Source: Shewanella gelidimarina
GTDB lineage: Bacteria > Pseudomonadota > Gammaproteobacteria > Enterobacterales > Shewanellaceae
Assembly: GCF_023283945.1 (NCBI RefSeq)
Contig: NZ_JAKIKW010000021.1
Location: 32,740-96,739 of the forward strand
Direction: 5' to 3'
DNA length: 64,000 nt
Shown: one piece after another, positions 9,379 through 17,828 of the stretch
Layout of the letters: each line of letters begins with the position of its first letter
How positions within the stretch are numbered: the stretch's first letter is position 1
Program-made: the position numbers and the translations under genes
Notes under the pieces: model-generated
Seen by the model: the letters and a program-made list of their open reading frames with translations, nothing else
Databases searched by the model: none
Told to the model about the DNA's origin: nothing

Positions 9379-9791
9379 TGATGGGTTGTGACACGAATGA
9401 CAGCGTTGCACTTTCTGGCCTAGATCTAACGCCGCTGATTGACATCATTTTTATCGTACTGGTATTTCTTTTACTCACCGCCAATACGCAATTATTGAGC
9501 CTGCCTGTGGATGTTCCCACCGAAGCAGATTCCAGTTTAAATGCCCTTTCGCAAGATAAACATGTCGCGATAAATATCATGACAGATCAGCCACACTGGG
9601 CGATTGATGGTGTGAGTTATCTGAAGTTTGATGATTTTGAGGTGGCATTTATTAGCGCCTTGAAAGCCAGCCCGAAAGCTAAAGTCATTGTTGCTGCCGA
9701 CAAAGCCGCGCCAGTGCAACCGCTGATGAATGTGTTAGCGCTAATGCAACGACAACAGATCAGCAATACCCAGATTTTGATGGAACCCTAA
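9378..9791 (+). CDS. exbD: TonB motor subunit ExbD
   Basis: ExbD/TolR-family protein of 137 residues with one N-terminal membrane helix. The essential membrane Asp is visible at residue 22 in LTPLIDIIFIVLVF. The periplasmic domain follows, with IVAADKAAPVQPLMNVLALM and a C-terminal ILMEP. Its ATG overlaps the exbB stop (TGATG); a second ATG immediately follows and could also be used. It works with ExbB and TonB to energise haem uptake. Confidence 0.92.
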   Translation: MMGCDTNDSVALSGLDLTPLIDIIFIVLVFLLLTANTQLLSLPVDVPTEADSSLNALSQDKHVAINIMTDQPHWAIDGVSYLKFDDFEVAFISALKASPKAKVIVAADKAAPVQPLMNVLALMQRQQISNTQILMEP

Positions 9792-9855
9792 CAACCTTAA
9801 ACGAGCAATATCGACTTGCTTACGGCATTCCTTTTTATTATTTTGGAGCTTTTTA

Positions 9856-10812
9856 ATGTTCAACTGTACAACTCATTTAAAAACTAAATTATCAACCCGC
9901 TTTAAAACCACTTCTAAGATGGGCGCCACAGCCATCTTCAGTATCTTGGCGCTAATCAGTTCTTCGGCCTACGCCCATGATGGCGAGCACGTTAATGGGC
10001 ATGAACAATCATCAACACCGCGGGTTATCAGCGCTGGCGCGGGTATGACCGAGCTGGTTTTTGCCCTCGATGCGGGTGACGAACTGGTGGCAGTCGATTC
10101 CACCAGCCAACTGCCTAAAGACAAAGAAGACATTGCCAAGCTTGGCTACCATCGCATGCTTTCAGCTGAAGGGATCTTAGCGCTTAGCCCAAGCCTAGTG
10201 CTGGGTTCTGACGCTATGGGGCCTAAAGCGACCTTAGATGTTTTAAGTTCAGCCAAGATTAATGTCGTGCAGCTGCCTCATGCCAATACTCAAACTCAAC
10301 TGTTTAGCAATATCGATGCTATGGGCCAGCTACTACAGCGTGAAACACAAGCTAAGCAACTTAAAACCGAACTACAGCAATCATTTACCGACATTGAGCG
10401 CAAGCAACAACGGATTGCTAGCAAAGGCGATGCCCCTAAAGTGTTGTTTCTACTGTTACAGGCCGACAGACCAGCGCGTGTTGGTGGCGATGATACCGCC
10501 GCCGATATCATTATCAAATTGGCTGGTGGCAACAACATCGCTGGTTTCTCTGGCTATAAAAGTGTCTCTCAAGAGGGCATTCTTGCCCTACAACCAGACG
10601 TCATTTTGATCTCAAACCGCGCTGATAAAGCGACTGAAGACCCAGTGCGTTCGCTACTGAAGAAAATGCCACTGCTGGCACATACTCCCGCAGGCAAAAA
10701 CGAGCAGATCCAAAACCTTAACCCGCAAGCGCTGATCGGCGGCCTTGGAATTAGTGCTATCGAAGCGGCTGATAAACTTGCTAGCGATTTTATTAGCGTA
10801 AAACGCTACTAA
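9856..10812 (+). CDS. hmuT: Periplasmic haem-binding protein HmuT
   Basis: Substrate-binding protein of the haem ABC importer, 318 residues, with a long N-region and a signal peptide ending near AYA (residue 40). The mature part begins with a His-rich stretch (HDGEHVNGHE). The segment LGYHRMLSAEGILAL contains Tyr98, which lines up with the haem-ligating Tyr of ShuT/HmuT proteins. GGAG lies seven bases before the ATG. It is followed directly by the permease and ATPase genes. The N-terminal His cluster is not needed in known homologues and may be an added metal- or haem-binding feature. Confidence 0.92.
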   Translation: MFNCTTHLKTKLSTRFKTTSKMGATAIFSILALISSSAYAHDGEHVNGHEQSSTPRVISAGAGMTELVFALDAGDELVAVDSTSQLPKDKEDIAKLGYHRMLSAEGILALSPSLVLGSDAMGPKATLDVLSSAKINVVQLPHANTQTQLFSNIDAMGQLLQRETQAKQLKTELQQSFTDIERKQQRIASKGDAPKVLFLLLQADRPARVGGDDTAADIIIKLAGGNNIAGFSGYKSVSQEGILALQPDVILISNRADKATEDPVRSLLKKMPLLAHTPAGKNEQIQNLNPQALIGGLGISAIEAADKLASDFISVKRY

Positions 10813-10849
10813 ACCTTGTCCCTACGCCATTATTTAACAGGATTCGTAA

Positions 10850-11866
10850 ATGGATAATCGTCGTTGGCTTTGGCCCTGTTTGTTGACCGCTTTGGTCATC
10901 ACTAGCCTGATGTCTGTCAGCATAGGTCCACTGCAAATTAGCCCTAGCGTGAGTTTCAGTGCCGTCATTAACTGGGCGACTCAAATTGACATAGGCAGTG
11001 TTGCCCCACACGAACAGTTAGTGATCGACCAAGTCCGCCTACCGCGTACATTGTTGGCGTTAGCAGTGGGTGCGGTACTGGCTCAGTGTGGCGCGGTGAT
11101 GCAGGGGTTGTTTAGAAACCCACTGGCAGATCCCGGTATCATTGGAGTGTCGTCAGGTGCCGCCTTTGGCGCCGCTATCTGCATTGTGCTGTTTCCTCAA
11201 GGCGGTGAATACGCCGTGGCAATCAGTGCCTTTCTAGCTGGGTTAGTAACCACCTTAGTGGTTTACCGTTTAGCCAGTAGCCCTAGCGGAACCTCGGTTG
11301 TATTACTGCTGCTATCTGGCGTAGCCGTGGCAGCGCTTGCAGGCGCGGGCATCGGTCTACTCACCTATATGGCCGACGATATGGCATTGAGGGATCTCAC
11401 CCTGTGGCAGCTCGGTTCTATCGCCGGCGCGCAGTGGCATTACGTCATATTAAGCTTGATCGCCTTAGCGGTGGTTAGTTGGCAGTTTAACCGCTCAGCT
11501 AAGGCGCTTAATGCGTTATTACTGGGTGAAGCTGAAGCGCGTCACTTAGGCTTAGATGTTGATAAATTAAAACTCAAGCTCATCGTGCTTTGCGCTATTG
11601 GGGTGGGAATATCGGTTGCCGCCACTGGCATCATTGGTTTTATCGGCCTAGTCGTGCCGCATTTGGTACGGATGATGGTGGGGCCAGATCATAAACAGCT
11701 ACTGCCACTCAGTGCCATACTCGGCGCTGCATTGCTTGCGCTGGCCGATATCGGTGCTCGCGCCATTGTTGCGCCATCAGAGCTACCCGTAGGGTTGGTC
11801 ACAGCGCTTATCGGTGCGCCGTTCTTCATCGTGTTATTACTCAAACAACGCAGTAAGTTGGTCTAG
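10850..11866 (+). CDS. hmuU: Haem ABC transporter permease HmuU
   Basis: FecCD-family permease of 338 residues with about ten hydrophobic segments. It contains the family hallmarks QGLFRNPLADPGIIGVSSGA and GFIGLVVPHLVRMMVGPDH. It would form the homodimeric channel through which haem from HmuT crosses the inner membrane. It lies 37 bases after hmuT and its stop is two bases before hmuV, so the three genes form one unit. Confidence 0.93.
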   Translation: MDNRRWLWPCLLTALVITSLMSVSIGPLQISPSVSFSAVINWATQIDIGSVAPHEQLVIDQVRLPRTLLALAVGAVLAQCGAVMQGLFRNPLADPGIIGVSSGAAFGAAICIVLFPQGGEYAVAISAFLAGLVTTLVVYRLASSPSGTSVVLLLLSGVAVAALAGAGIGLLTYMADDMALRDLTLWQLGSIAGAQWHYVILSLIALAVVSWQFNRSAKALNALLLGEAEARHLGLDVDKLKLKLIVLCAIGVGISVAATGIIGFIGLVVPHLVRMMVGPDHKQLLPLSAILGAALLALADIGARAIVAPSELPVGLVTALIGAPFFIVLLLKQRSKLV

Positions 11867-11868
11867 CC

Positions 11869-12702
11869 ATGAATAATTCAACCCAGTCACAGCCAGCGGC
11901 TATAGCGGCTCATCTATCGAATGTAAGTAGAACGACAGTCATAGAGCTAGAGCACCTTTCAGTGCGTATTGGTCAAAAACCAGTACTAACCGACATAAAC
12001 CTCAAGTTAAAAGCCGGTGAAGTCACCGCACTTTTAGGGCCAAATGGGGCCGGTAAATCAACCTTGCTAAAAAGTTTATGTCAGGAAATCGAGCTTGAAG
12101 CAGGCCGGATTAACATTCACCAGCAACCACTGACGCAATGGGATAGGCAAAATCTAGCAAAATCGTTAGCGGTACTGCCACAACACGCCTCACTGACGTT
12201 TCCATTTCAAGTTCATCAAGTGGTCGAAATGGGGCTATATCCGTTAACGCTCAGCCAACAACAAGGTGAGCAGTTGATTGATTCGCAGTTAGAACAGGTG
12301 GCCTTAAGCCACTTAAAATACCGCAGCTACCCGACACTGTCTGGCGGCGAGAAACAGCGAGTGCAATTAGCCCGGGTATTAACCCAGCTAGCTCAATCGG
12401 ATAAGCCACCAATATTACTGTTGGATGAACCCACCTCAGCACTGGATTTAGCCCAGCAGCACAGGGTATTAAAGCTGGTAAAATCCTTAGCTCATGAACA
12501 AAATTACGCCGTCGTAGTGGTACTTCATGACCTTAATCAAGCATCACGCTATGCCGACAGGTTGGTGATTTTACAACAAGGAGAAGTTGTCAGTGATGGG
12601 CCACCACACGAGGCGTTAACCCCTGCAACCATTAGGCAGGTTTGGCAATACGATCCTATTGTAGTGAATGAGCCTGGACAGCTGACACCACTATTGTTTT
12701 AA
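11869..12702 (+). CDS. hmuV: Haem ABC transporter ATPase HmuV
   Basis: Cytoplasmic ATPase of the haem importer, 277 residues. Motifs in order: Walker A GPNGAGKST, Q-loop PQHASLTFPF, signature LSGGEKQR, Walker B ILLLDEPTSALD and H-loop VVVLHDLNQA. The N-terminal extension before VIELEHLSV is somewhat longer than usual. Last gene of the hmuTUV run; no clear terminator follows, though inverted repeats are present in the next 100 bases. Confidence 0.93.
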   Translation: MNNSTQSQPAAIAAHLSNVSRTTVIELEHLSVRIGQKPVLTDINLKLKAGEVTALLGPNGAGKSTLLKSLCQEIELEAGRINIHQQPLTQWDRQNLAKSLAVLPQHASLTFPFQVHQVVEMGLYPLTLSQQQGEQLIDSQLEQVALSHLKYRSYPTLSGGEKQRVQLARVLTQLAQSDKPPILLLDEPTSALDLAQQHRVLKLVKSLAHEQNYAVVVVLHDLNQASRYADRLVILQQGEVVSDGPPHEALTPATIRQVWQYDPIVVNEPGQLTPLLF

Positions 12703-12775
12703 ACTACGCTTCCTAAAAAGGTTAAAGTCGCTTTATAGCGTCGGTATTTTAAAACCTCTTTATAATCCGTATTTA

Positions 12776-12798
12776 AAGTATTGTTATCAACAATACTT
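12776..12798. repeat. Perfect 10-bp inverted repeat before the GNAT gene
   Basis: AAGTATTGTT-ATC-AACAATACTT, without a following T-run. It lies about 70 bases before the acetyltransferase start and could be an operator or a leader hairpin. Confidence 0.5.
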
Positions 12799-12865
12799 CA
12801 GAGTTTGTTCTAGAATCAATATCAGCAACTTATAGGTCTTTATTGATATTGAACTAAATGGGTGG

Positions 12866-13429
12866 ATGATGACGCTCTATAAATTTAATCGGACAACCAA
12901 TAACATCAACGCTGAAAAGCTCATGCGGATCAATTATCGCAAAGAGTGCGAATCCGATATCGACGCCATTGATACGTTGACTCAGCTCGCTTTTGTCAAT
13001 GTCGAGCATTCAACACATACCGAGCACTTTATTGTTCGCCGCCTAAGAGACGCAAGCGCATTAAGCGTGTCTTTGGTTGCAGAAACCAACGGCGAGATTA
13101 TTGGTCATGTCGCGCTATCGCCAGTAACTATTTCCGACGGCAGCATAAACTGGTATGGTCTTGGCCCTATTTCGGTCAGGCCTGATTACCAAGATAAAGC
13201 CATCGGTTCAAGCTTGATAAGTGAAGCATTGAGCGAACTAAAAAAGCTCGGTGCTGCAGGCTGCGTATTGCTAGGCCAGCCCAGTTTTTACAGCCGTTTT
13301 GGCTTTACGGCAAATACTTCAATCGTACTTGAGGGCGTGCCAGCAGCCTATTTTCTGCAACTGACCTTCTCCGATAAAGCGCCTAGCGGCATCGTAAACT
13401 ACCACAGCGCTTTCTCAGCAACTCGTTAG
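12866..13429 (+). CDS. GNAT-family N-acetyltransferase (YhbS-like)
   Basis: Predicted acetyl-CoA-dependent N-acetyltransferase of 187 residues. The GNAT core is visible as IIGHVALSPV, then GPISVRPDYQDKAIGSSLI (the acetyl-CoA-binding motif A, with Q/D-x-x-x-x-G), then LLGQPSFYSRFGF as in YhbS. The substrate is not predictable. The start is uncertain: tandem ATGs at 12866 and 12869 follow GGTGG, while an ATG at 12923 would give the more usual MRINYRKE beginning. It stands alone between hmuV and the oppositely oriented nitrilase. Confidence 0.82.
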   Translation: MMTLYKFNRTTNNINAEKLMRINYRKECESDIDAIDTLTQLAFVNVEHSTHTEHFIVRRLRDASALSVSLVAETNGEIIGHVALSPVTISDGSINWYGLGPISVRPDYQDKAIGSSLISEALSELKKLGAAGCVLLGQPSFYSRFGFTANTSIVLEGVPAAYFLQLTFSDKAPSGIVNYHSAFSATR

Positions 13430-13591
13430 GCCGAGCTTAAAATGATAACAGTAGCCATAGATAAGCAAGGCTAGTTTTGAGCTGGTCAAACGCACCGACT
13501 CGGCGCGTTTGAGATTTAGCAAACGAGTAATAGATAAAACAGACGGAAGTATATGAAGTAGCAATAAGGCCAGTCCAGCTGCAGCACCTTG

Positions 13592-14536
13592 TTAACGATT
13601 GTTTTTAAAGTGAATGGGTGATTGCCTAGTCTTGTCTACTTGCAGTTTAAATACATCAGGCCTTGAGTAATGCCCAGCGACATCCAAAGCACGCTTAGAA
13701 GTTGAGGCCAAATCAACATCAATATCCAAAATGATATAGCCTTTCTCTTTAGATAATGGCCCTGACACTATTTCACCGCTAGGCGATACCACAAGCGAAC
13801 CTCCGGGGTTAATCCATTCTTCATCAGCCGGGTAAATTTCATCTATATTTGGAAAGTCTTTAGGTAAATCTTTTCGCTCTAAAGCAACACCACAAGATAA
13901 AACCCAACACTTACCTTCCCGAGCAATGTGCTGCATAGTGCCAGTCCAAGCATCACCACTGTCATAGGTTGGTGCAATATATATTTCTATCCCTTGCGAA
14001 TATAGAGAGTACCTTGCCAGAGGCATATAATTTTCCCAGCATATTAAGCTACCAATTCTACCGACTGGAGTATCAATAACATTTAAACCATGCCCATCTC
14101 CAAACCCCCATACCATTCGCTCTGGGTTTGTGGGCATGAGTTTTCGATGATGATTGATAATTTGACCTTGAGTATCAATGGTGATTACTGAGTTATATAT
14201 TGTGGATTGGCTATTAGCATTATCTCGTTCGTTAATACCACATACGACTGTAACGCTGTTGTCTTTGGCTGCTTCGAGCATAGGGTTGAGATCGTCCGAA
14301 CTTAAATCAATCGCATTTTTAAGTAATCTAACATGTAGCTCTTCACTGATCCCCCAGTCACCACCAGGTCTAAGCCGCCATATCCAGGCAGGGTATCCTG
14401 CTATGAATGCCTCTGGAAAAACAATCAGTTCAGCCCCTTTGGCGGAGACGGAATTAATGATCTCTACAGCTTTTTCTATGGTACGTTTTTTATCAAGAAC
14501 GTAAGGAGACTCTTGAATAAGTGCGATTTTTTTCAT
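13592..14536 (-). CDS. Nitrilase / carbon-nitrogen hydrolase
   Basis: Carbon-nitrogen hydrolase of the nitrilase branch, 314 residues, which would hydrolyse a nitrile to its acid or a related amide. The catalytic triad is visible: Glu42 in IVFPEAFIAGYPAW, Lys132 in HHRKLMPTNPERMVWG and Cys166 in GSLICWENYMPLARY. The GYPAW and WENYMPLAR pattern favours a true nitrilase over an amidase. GGGAG lies before two adjacent ATGs; the second gives better spacing. Its neighbours give no pathway hint. Confidence 0.88.
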   Translation of the reverse strand: MKKIALIQESPYVLDKKRTIEKAVEIINSVSAKGAELIVFPEAFIAGYPAWIWRLRPGGDWGISEELHVRLLKNAIDLSSDDLNPMLEAAKDNSVTVVCGINERDNANSQSTIYNSVITIDTQGQIINHHRKLMPTNPERMVWGFGDGHGLNVIDTPVGRIGSLICWENYMPLARYSLYSQGIEIYIAPTYDSGDAWTGTMQHIAREGKCWVLSCGVALERKDLPKDFPNIDEIYPADEEWINPGGSLVVSPSGEIVSGPLSKEKGYIILDIDVDLASTSKRALDVAGHYSRPDVFKLQVDKTRQSPIHFKNNR

Positions 14537-14899
14537 CATTAACTCCCTTTCGATAAGTCGTTTAATTAGCGCTCAAAACTTCGAAAAAAGAGTAAGTCCA
14601 GAACGTTAGCTGGCAATGATTGTTAAATAACACCGCTGAGAATTGCCATTACAATCATTAAGTGCACTTAAATAATAGAAGCCTTTAAGTTTCTTTGGTG
14701 ACTCATCTTAAAAAACAAATTAAGCTAAAAATCATCATCCATGACGATGAAGTACCAGGATAGGAAGTCTGAAAAATGAATTTGCCACGCATAAACCAGA
14801 ACAACATCATTAATGGCACTCTCTTACAGCATCAATTTTTACCTTCATCTATAATACTTTTCAGCTCAAAGCGTTAGCTTTCTATACCGAGGACATACC
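14537..14899. other. Intergenic region with inverted repeats
   Basis: Divergent promoter region between the nitrilase and the DHFR-like gene. TGGCAAT (14611-14617) pairs with ATTGCCA (14642-14648) across a 24-base loop. I see no coding frame or known RNA. Confidence 0.4.
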
Positions 14900-15433
14900 A
14901 TGACCAATATCGTTTTTATCGCCACCAGTCTCGATGGTTTCATTGCAGACAAAGACAATAAAGTCGATTGGCTCCATGAAACCCCAAACCCTGATAATTC
15001 TGATCTCGGTTACAACGCTTTTATCGAGCGAGTAGAGGCGTTAGTCATGGGCCGAAACACCCTAGAAATCGTTCTCAGCTTCGGTATTGACTGGCCCTAT
15101 ACTAAACCCGTATTTGTGCTCAGCAATACCATGAAGGCGGTACCTGCAGGACTCGAAGATAAAGTGTTTTTAGTGAAAGGCCCACTGACAGAGATCATGA
15201 CAAAAATACACGGTCAAGGTTACAACAACCTCTATATTGATGGGGGTTTGACCATACAAAACTTCTTAAAAGAAGATTTGATTGATGAGCTGATTATCAC
15301 CACTATTCCAGTACTCTTGGGCGGCGGGATCCCATTATTTGGCGGGTTGGTCGCACCACTTAAGTTTAAGCATGTAAAGTCAGAAAGCTTTATTGATTGC
15401 TTGGTACAAAATAGCTTTATTAGAGTTCGATAA
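14900..15433 (+). CDS. Dihydrofolate-reductase-like protein (RibD C-terminal domain family)
   Basis: 177-residue protein of the RibD-C/DHFR-like family, often annotated as a YwjB- or YyaP-like reductase. It has the N-terminal FIATSLDGFIAD, the central VMGRNTLE and YIDGGLTIQNFL, and the later IPVLLGGGIPLFG of this fold. These point to an NADPH-binding reductase of unknown substrate. It is unlikely to be the housekeeping DHFR. GAGGA lies before the ATG. It is unlinked to other folate or riboflavin genes here. Confidence 0.88.
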   Translation: MTNIVFIATSLDGFIADKDNKVDWLHETPNPDNSDLGYNAFIERVEALVMGRNTLEIVLSFGIDWPYTKPVFVLSNTMKAVPAGLEDKVFLVKGPLTEIMTKIHGQGYNNLYIDGGLTIQNFLKEDLIDELIITTIPVLLGGGIPLFGGLVAPLKFKHVKSESFIDCLVQNSFIRVR

Positions 15434-15516
15434 CTTCTACTCGCAAACACAATATCCAAAGCTTAGATTTACAATGCAAAGCAACAGATATTGATCCATC
15501 GCACCACAGCACTATT

Positions 15517-15534
15517 TGATAATGATTATCATTA
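15517..15534. promoter_or_regulatory. Fur box upstream of hutW
   Basis: TGATAATGATTATCATTA closely follows the Fur consensus with its inverted GATAAT/ATTATC half-sites. It ends about 33 bases before the hutW start, a position that would block transcription when iron is plentiful. Confidence 0.85.
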
Positions 15535-15567
15535 CCTTTGAATTGATTTTACTATTTGAGAGTAATG

Positions 15568-16932
15568 ATGATCCTAACGCCAACCATGACTGGCATAGCA
15601 AGTCCTGAACCATTGCAAAATGCCTTTAAAGTTAAAAGTGCTCCCCATGCCGGTCGCAGTGGCAGTCGCCCAGTCAACTTAACAACGGCACTTTGGCATC
15701 AATGGTGGCAACAACCCAGCAAAAGTGACCAGCGGGCACTGTATATCCATATTCCCTTTTGCCGTAAGCGCTGTAGCTTCTGTAATTTCTTTGAAAATGG
15801 CACTAATCCTGAGCGAATTAGCCGCTATGTTAGCCGCCTATGCGAACAATTAAGGATTGCTGCAGACACGCCTTTCGCCCAAAGTCAGCCATTTGATACC
15901 GTCTATGTTGGCGGCGGTACGCCTACCGATATGCAGGCCGATGAGATCGCGATGTTAGGCGCAGCGATAAGCAAATTCCCATTGATAAAGAATGCCGAAG
16001 TGTCGCTCGAAGGCCGTCTCAATGGCTTTGATGATGACAAATGGCACAGTGCGTTAGATAACGGATTTAACCGCTTCTCGTTTGGAGTGCAAAGCTTCGA
16101 TACTCATGTACGCCAAGCCGCCGGACGCTTTGATGATAAAGACACCTTACTCAGCCGCCTTAATGAGTTGAGCCAACATCCGAGCGCCAGTATCGTCATC
16201 GATCTTATTTTTGGCCTACCCGGTCAGACCTTAGATATTTGGCAACAAGATCTGCAAGCCGTTATCGACAGTGGTGTACATGGGGTCGATCTCTATCAAT
16301 TGATAGGCCTCGGCGGCACGCGCATCGACCGGGCTAGCGAGAAAGGCAAAATACTTGGCACCGACGAAAGTGAATTTCAGGCCGATAGCCAAACGCGGGC
16401 ACAGATGTACGCCTATGGCGCCAACTTACTCGAATCAAACCAGTGGCAACGGTTATCCAGCTGCCACTGGCGCCGCGACAATCGTGAACGCAGCCTCTAT
16501 AACTCACTTGCCAAAAGCGGTATCGAAATACTGCCGTTTGGCGCTGGTGCTGGCGGCAGTATCCATGGCCATGGGGTAATGAATGCCCGCAGCTTAACCG
16601 ACTGGCACCAAGCCCATTCACAACCCACTGACGTTATAGATGGGGCAACCCCCACTAAAGTGCCCGGAATGGCACTAAGCCCTAATCCATCGGCGGAACT
16701 CGATGCGATTTTTAAACGCGGCCTAGACGGCGGAACACTGCAATTTTCACAACTAGAGGCCAGCTTACTTCAGCAGTTACAGCCACTCTTTCATGCATGG
16801 CAAACCAATGGTCTGGCGCAGCTTAATAACCACGCCCTTACTTTGACCTTGGCTGGGCGCTTTTGGAACGTGAATATGCAAACGGGTTTGTTTGAATTTT
16901 TGGCTGAAAATAAGTCAGTAAATGATAAATGA
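15568..16932 (+). CDS. hutW: Radical SAM haem-degrading enzyme HutW/ChuW
   Basis: Oxygen-independent haem degradation enzyme of the ChuW/HutW family, related to HemN. It would use S-adenosylmethionine to open haem and release iron. The 4Fe-4S motif CRKRCSFC (Cys65, 69, 72 from this start) follows YIHIPF. Further HemN-like motifs are YVGGGTPTD, SFGVQSFD and DLIFGLPGQT. An ATG at 15565 and a TTG at 15556 are alternatives; GAGAG spacing favours 15568. A Fur box lies just upstream. In Vibrio this gene is next to hutX-hutZ, but here it is about 10 kb from hugX-hugZ. Confidence 0.92.
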   Translation: MILTPTMTGIASPEPLQNAFKVKSAPHAGRSGSRPVNLTTALWHQWWQQPSKSDQRALYIHIPFCRKRCSFCNFFENGTNPERISRYVSRLCEQLRIAADTPFAQSQPFDTVYVGGGTPTDMQADEIAMLGAAISKFPLIKNAEVSLEGRLNGFDDDKWHSALDNGFNRFSFGVQSFDTHVRQAAGRFDDKDTLLSRLNELSQHPSASIVIDLIFGLPGQTLDIWQQDLQAVIDSGVHGVDLYQLIGLGGTRIDRASEKGKILGTDESEFQADSQTRAQMYAYGANLLESNQWQRLSSCHWRRDNRERSLYNSLAKSGIEILPFGAGAGGSIHGHGVMNARSLTDWHQAHSQPTDVIDGATPTKVPGMALSPNPSAELDAIFKRGLDGGTLQFSQLEASLLQQLQPLFHAWQTNGLAQLNNHALTLTLAGRFWNVNMQTGLFEFLAENKSVNDK

Positions 16933-16952
16933 GCTCATGTTATAGTGAGCTT
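16931..16952 (+). terminator. Possible weak terminator after hutW
   Basis: GAGCTCA-TGTTATAG-TGAGCTT hairpin (one G-U pair) overlaps the hutW stop and is followed by TATTCTT. Weak. Confidence 0.35.
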
Positions 16953-16977
16953 ATTCTTAGCTAAGCATTCATAAAAT

Positions 16978-17307
16978 ATGGCACAGCCAATCTCAGACGA
17001 AACTAAAAACGAAGCCGTAAAAGTGGCAAAATCAATTCAAAAACCAGGGCAAACTAAAGAGCAAACGAAGCTCATTGCGCTAGGGATTGAAAAAGGCATT
17101 GCGGAGTATAAAAAGCAGCAAAAAGGCAAAGCACGCATTCGCGACAAACAGAAAAAACAGCAAGTGCGTGCTAAAGCCCGTACCACTGAAAACGAACATG
17201 ATCTCGAGGATAATATAGAAGATCGCGCTGCTAGTCCTTATCTACCCTGGGGATTATTAACCCTCAGCTGGATTGGCTTTATCAGCTATATCGTCATCAG
17301 CAAGTAG
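16978..17307 (+). CDS. DUF2956 small membrane protein
   Basis: 109-residue protein of the DUF2956 family, function unknown. The N-terminal two thirds is charged and Lys/Gln-rich, probably helical (KPGQTKEQTKLIALGIEKGI, then KKQQKGKARIRDKQKKQQ). One C-terminal hydrophobic helix follows (LPWGLLTLSWIGFISYIVI), so it is probably tail-anchored with its basic part in the cytoplasm. It starts 45 bases after hutW in the same direction and might be co-transcribed. Confidence 0.8.
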   Translation: MAQPISDETKNEAVKVAKSIQKPGQTKEQTKLIALGIEKGIAEYKKQQKGKARIRDKQKKQQVRAKARTTENEHDLEDNIEDRAASPYLPWGLLTLSWIGFISYIVISK

Positions 17308-17340
17308 TCCACAATACTGTCGATTAATCATCACCGTTTA

Positions 17341-17362
17341 GCCGCGCACTTTTCAGCGCGGC
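17341..17362 (+). terminator. GC-rich hairpin after the DUF2956 gene
   Basis: GCCGCGC-ACTTTTCA-GCGCGGC is a strong seven-pair stem but is followed only by GCTATTATTG, so termination is uncertain. Confidence 0.4.
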
Positions 17363-17500
17363 GCTATTATTGAGCCATCATCCTGTTTTATACCCATCCT
17401 CGACATTCACGCCTAAAAACCGGATTTACACCAACCGACACAAACAGGTAAGCACCTGATATTAAGCAACAAAAACCCAAAACGATACTACGCCGCAATT

Positions 17501-17577
17501 CTATTCATATTTTGTCATAACTTGTCTTAACTTGTTCATTGTTACCCACATCGCTGTTCATAACCTCTCCCTATAAT
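17501..17577 (+). promoter_or_regulatory. torECAD promoter with tandem tor boxes
   Basis: Four end-to-end decamers fill 17501-17540, starting with CTATTCATAT and ending with CTTGTTCATT. A fifth, CTGTTCATAA, lies at 17553-17562. They match the TorR decamer known from E. coli torCAD (CTGTTCATAT). A perfect TATAAT follows at 17572-17577, placing the fifth box at the -35 position. This indicates activation by a TorR-like response regulator; the torSTR genes are not in the window. Confidence 0.8.
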
Positions 17578-17616
17578 GGCCTCATCAAAGAAAGGGTTAG
17601 CTGGAGCTAAACGGTC

Positions 17617-17787
17617 ATGACGAATCAACATCCCCAAAAAAAGCACACGAGTAACAAGAAGGATGAGCTTAAAGCCTTATGTTTTATCATCTTTATTCTA
17701 TTCCCTGCGTTAAGTATCACTTTTGTTAGCATTTACGGCTTCATCATTTGGATGATCCAAGCATTTGGTGGCGTTGTCGCTCACTAA
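17617..17787 (+). CDS. torE: TorE/NapE-family small membrane protein
   Basis: 56-residue protein starting MTNQHPQKKHTSNKKDELKA, followed by one strongly hydrophobic helix that ends in WMIQAFGGVVAH. This is the size and pattern of TorE/NapE, the small membrane protein that precedes torC in Shewanella tor operons and napE in nitrate reductase operons. Its exact role is unknown; it may assist electron transfer or complex assembly. It begins about 40 bases after the -10 box and ends 41 bases before torC. Confidence 0.88.
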   Translation: MTNQHPQKKHTSNKKDELKALCFIIFILFPALSITFVSIYGFIIWMIQAFGGVVAH

Positions 17788-17828
17788 TCCCCTTTTACAC
17801 TTTTTAAACTTATTACGAGGATGCGATT

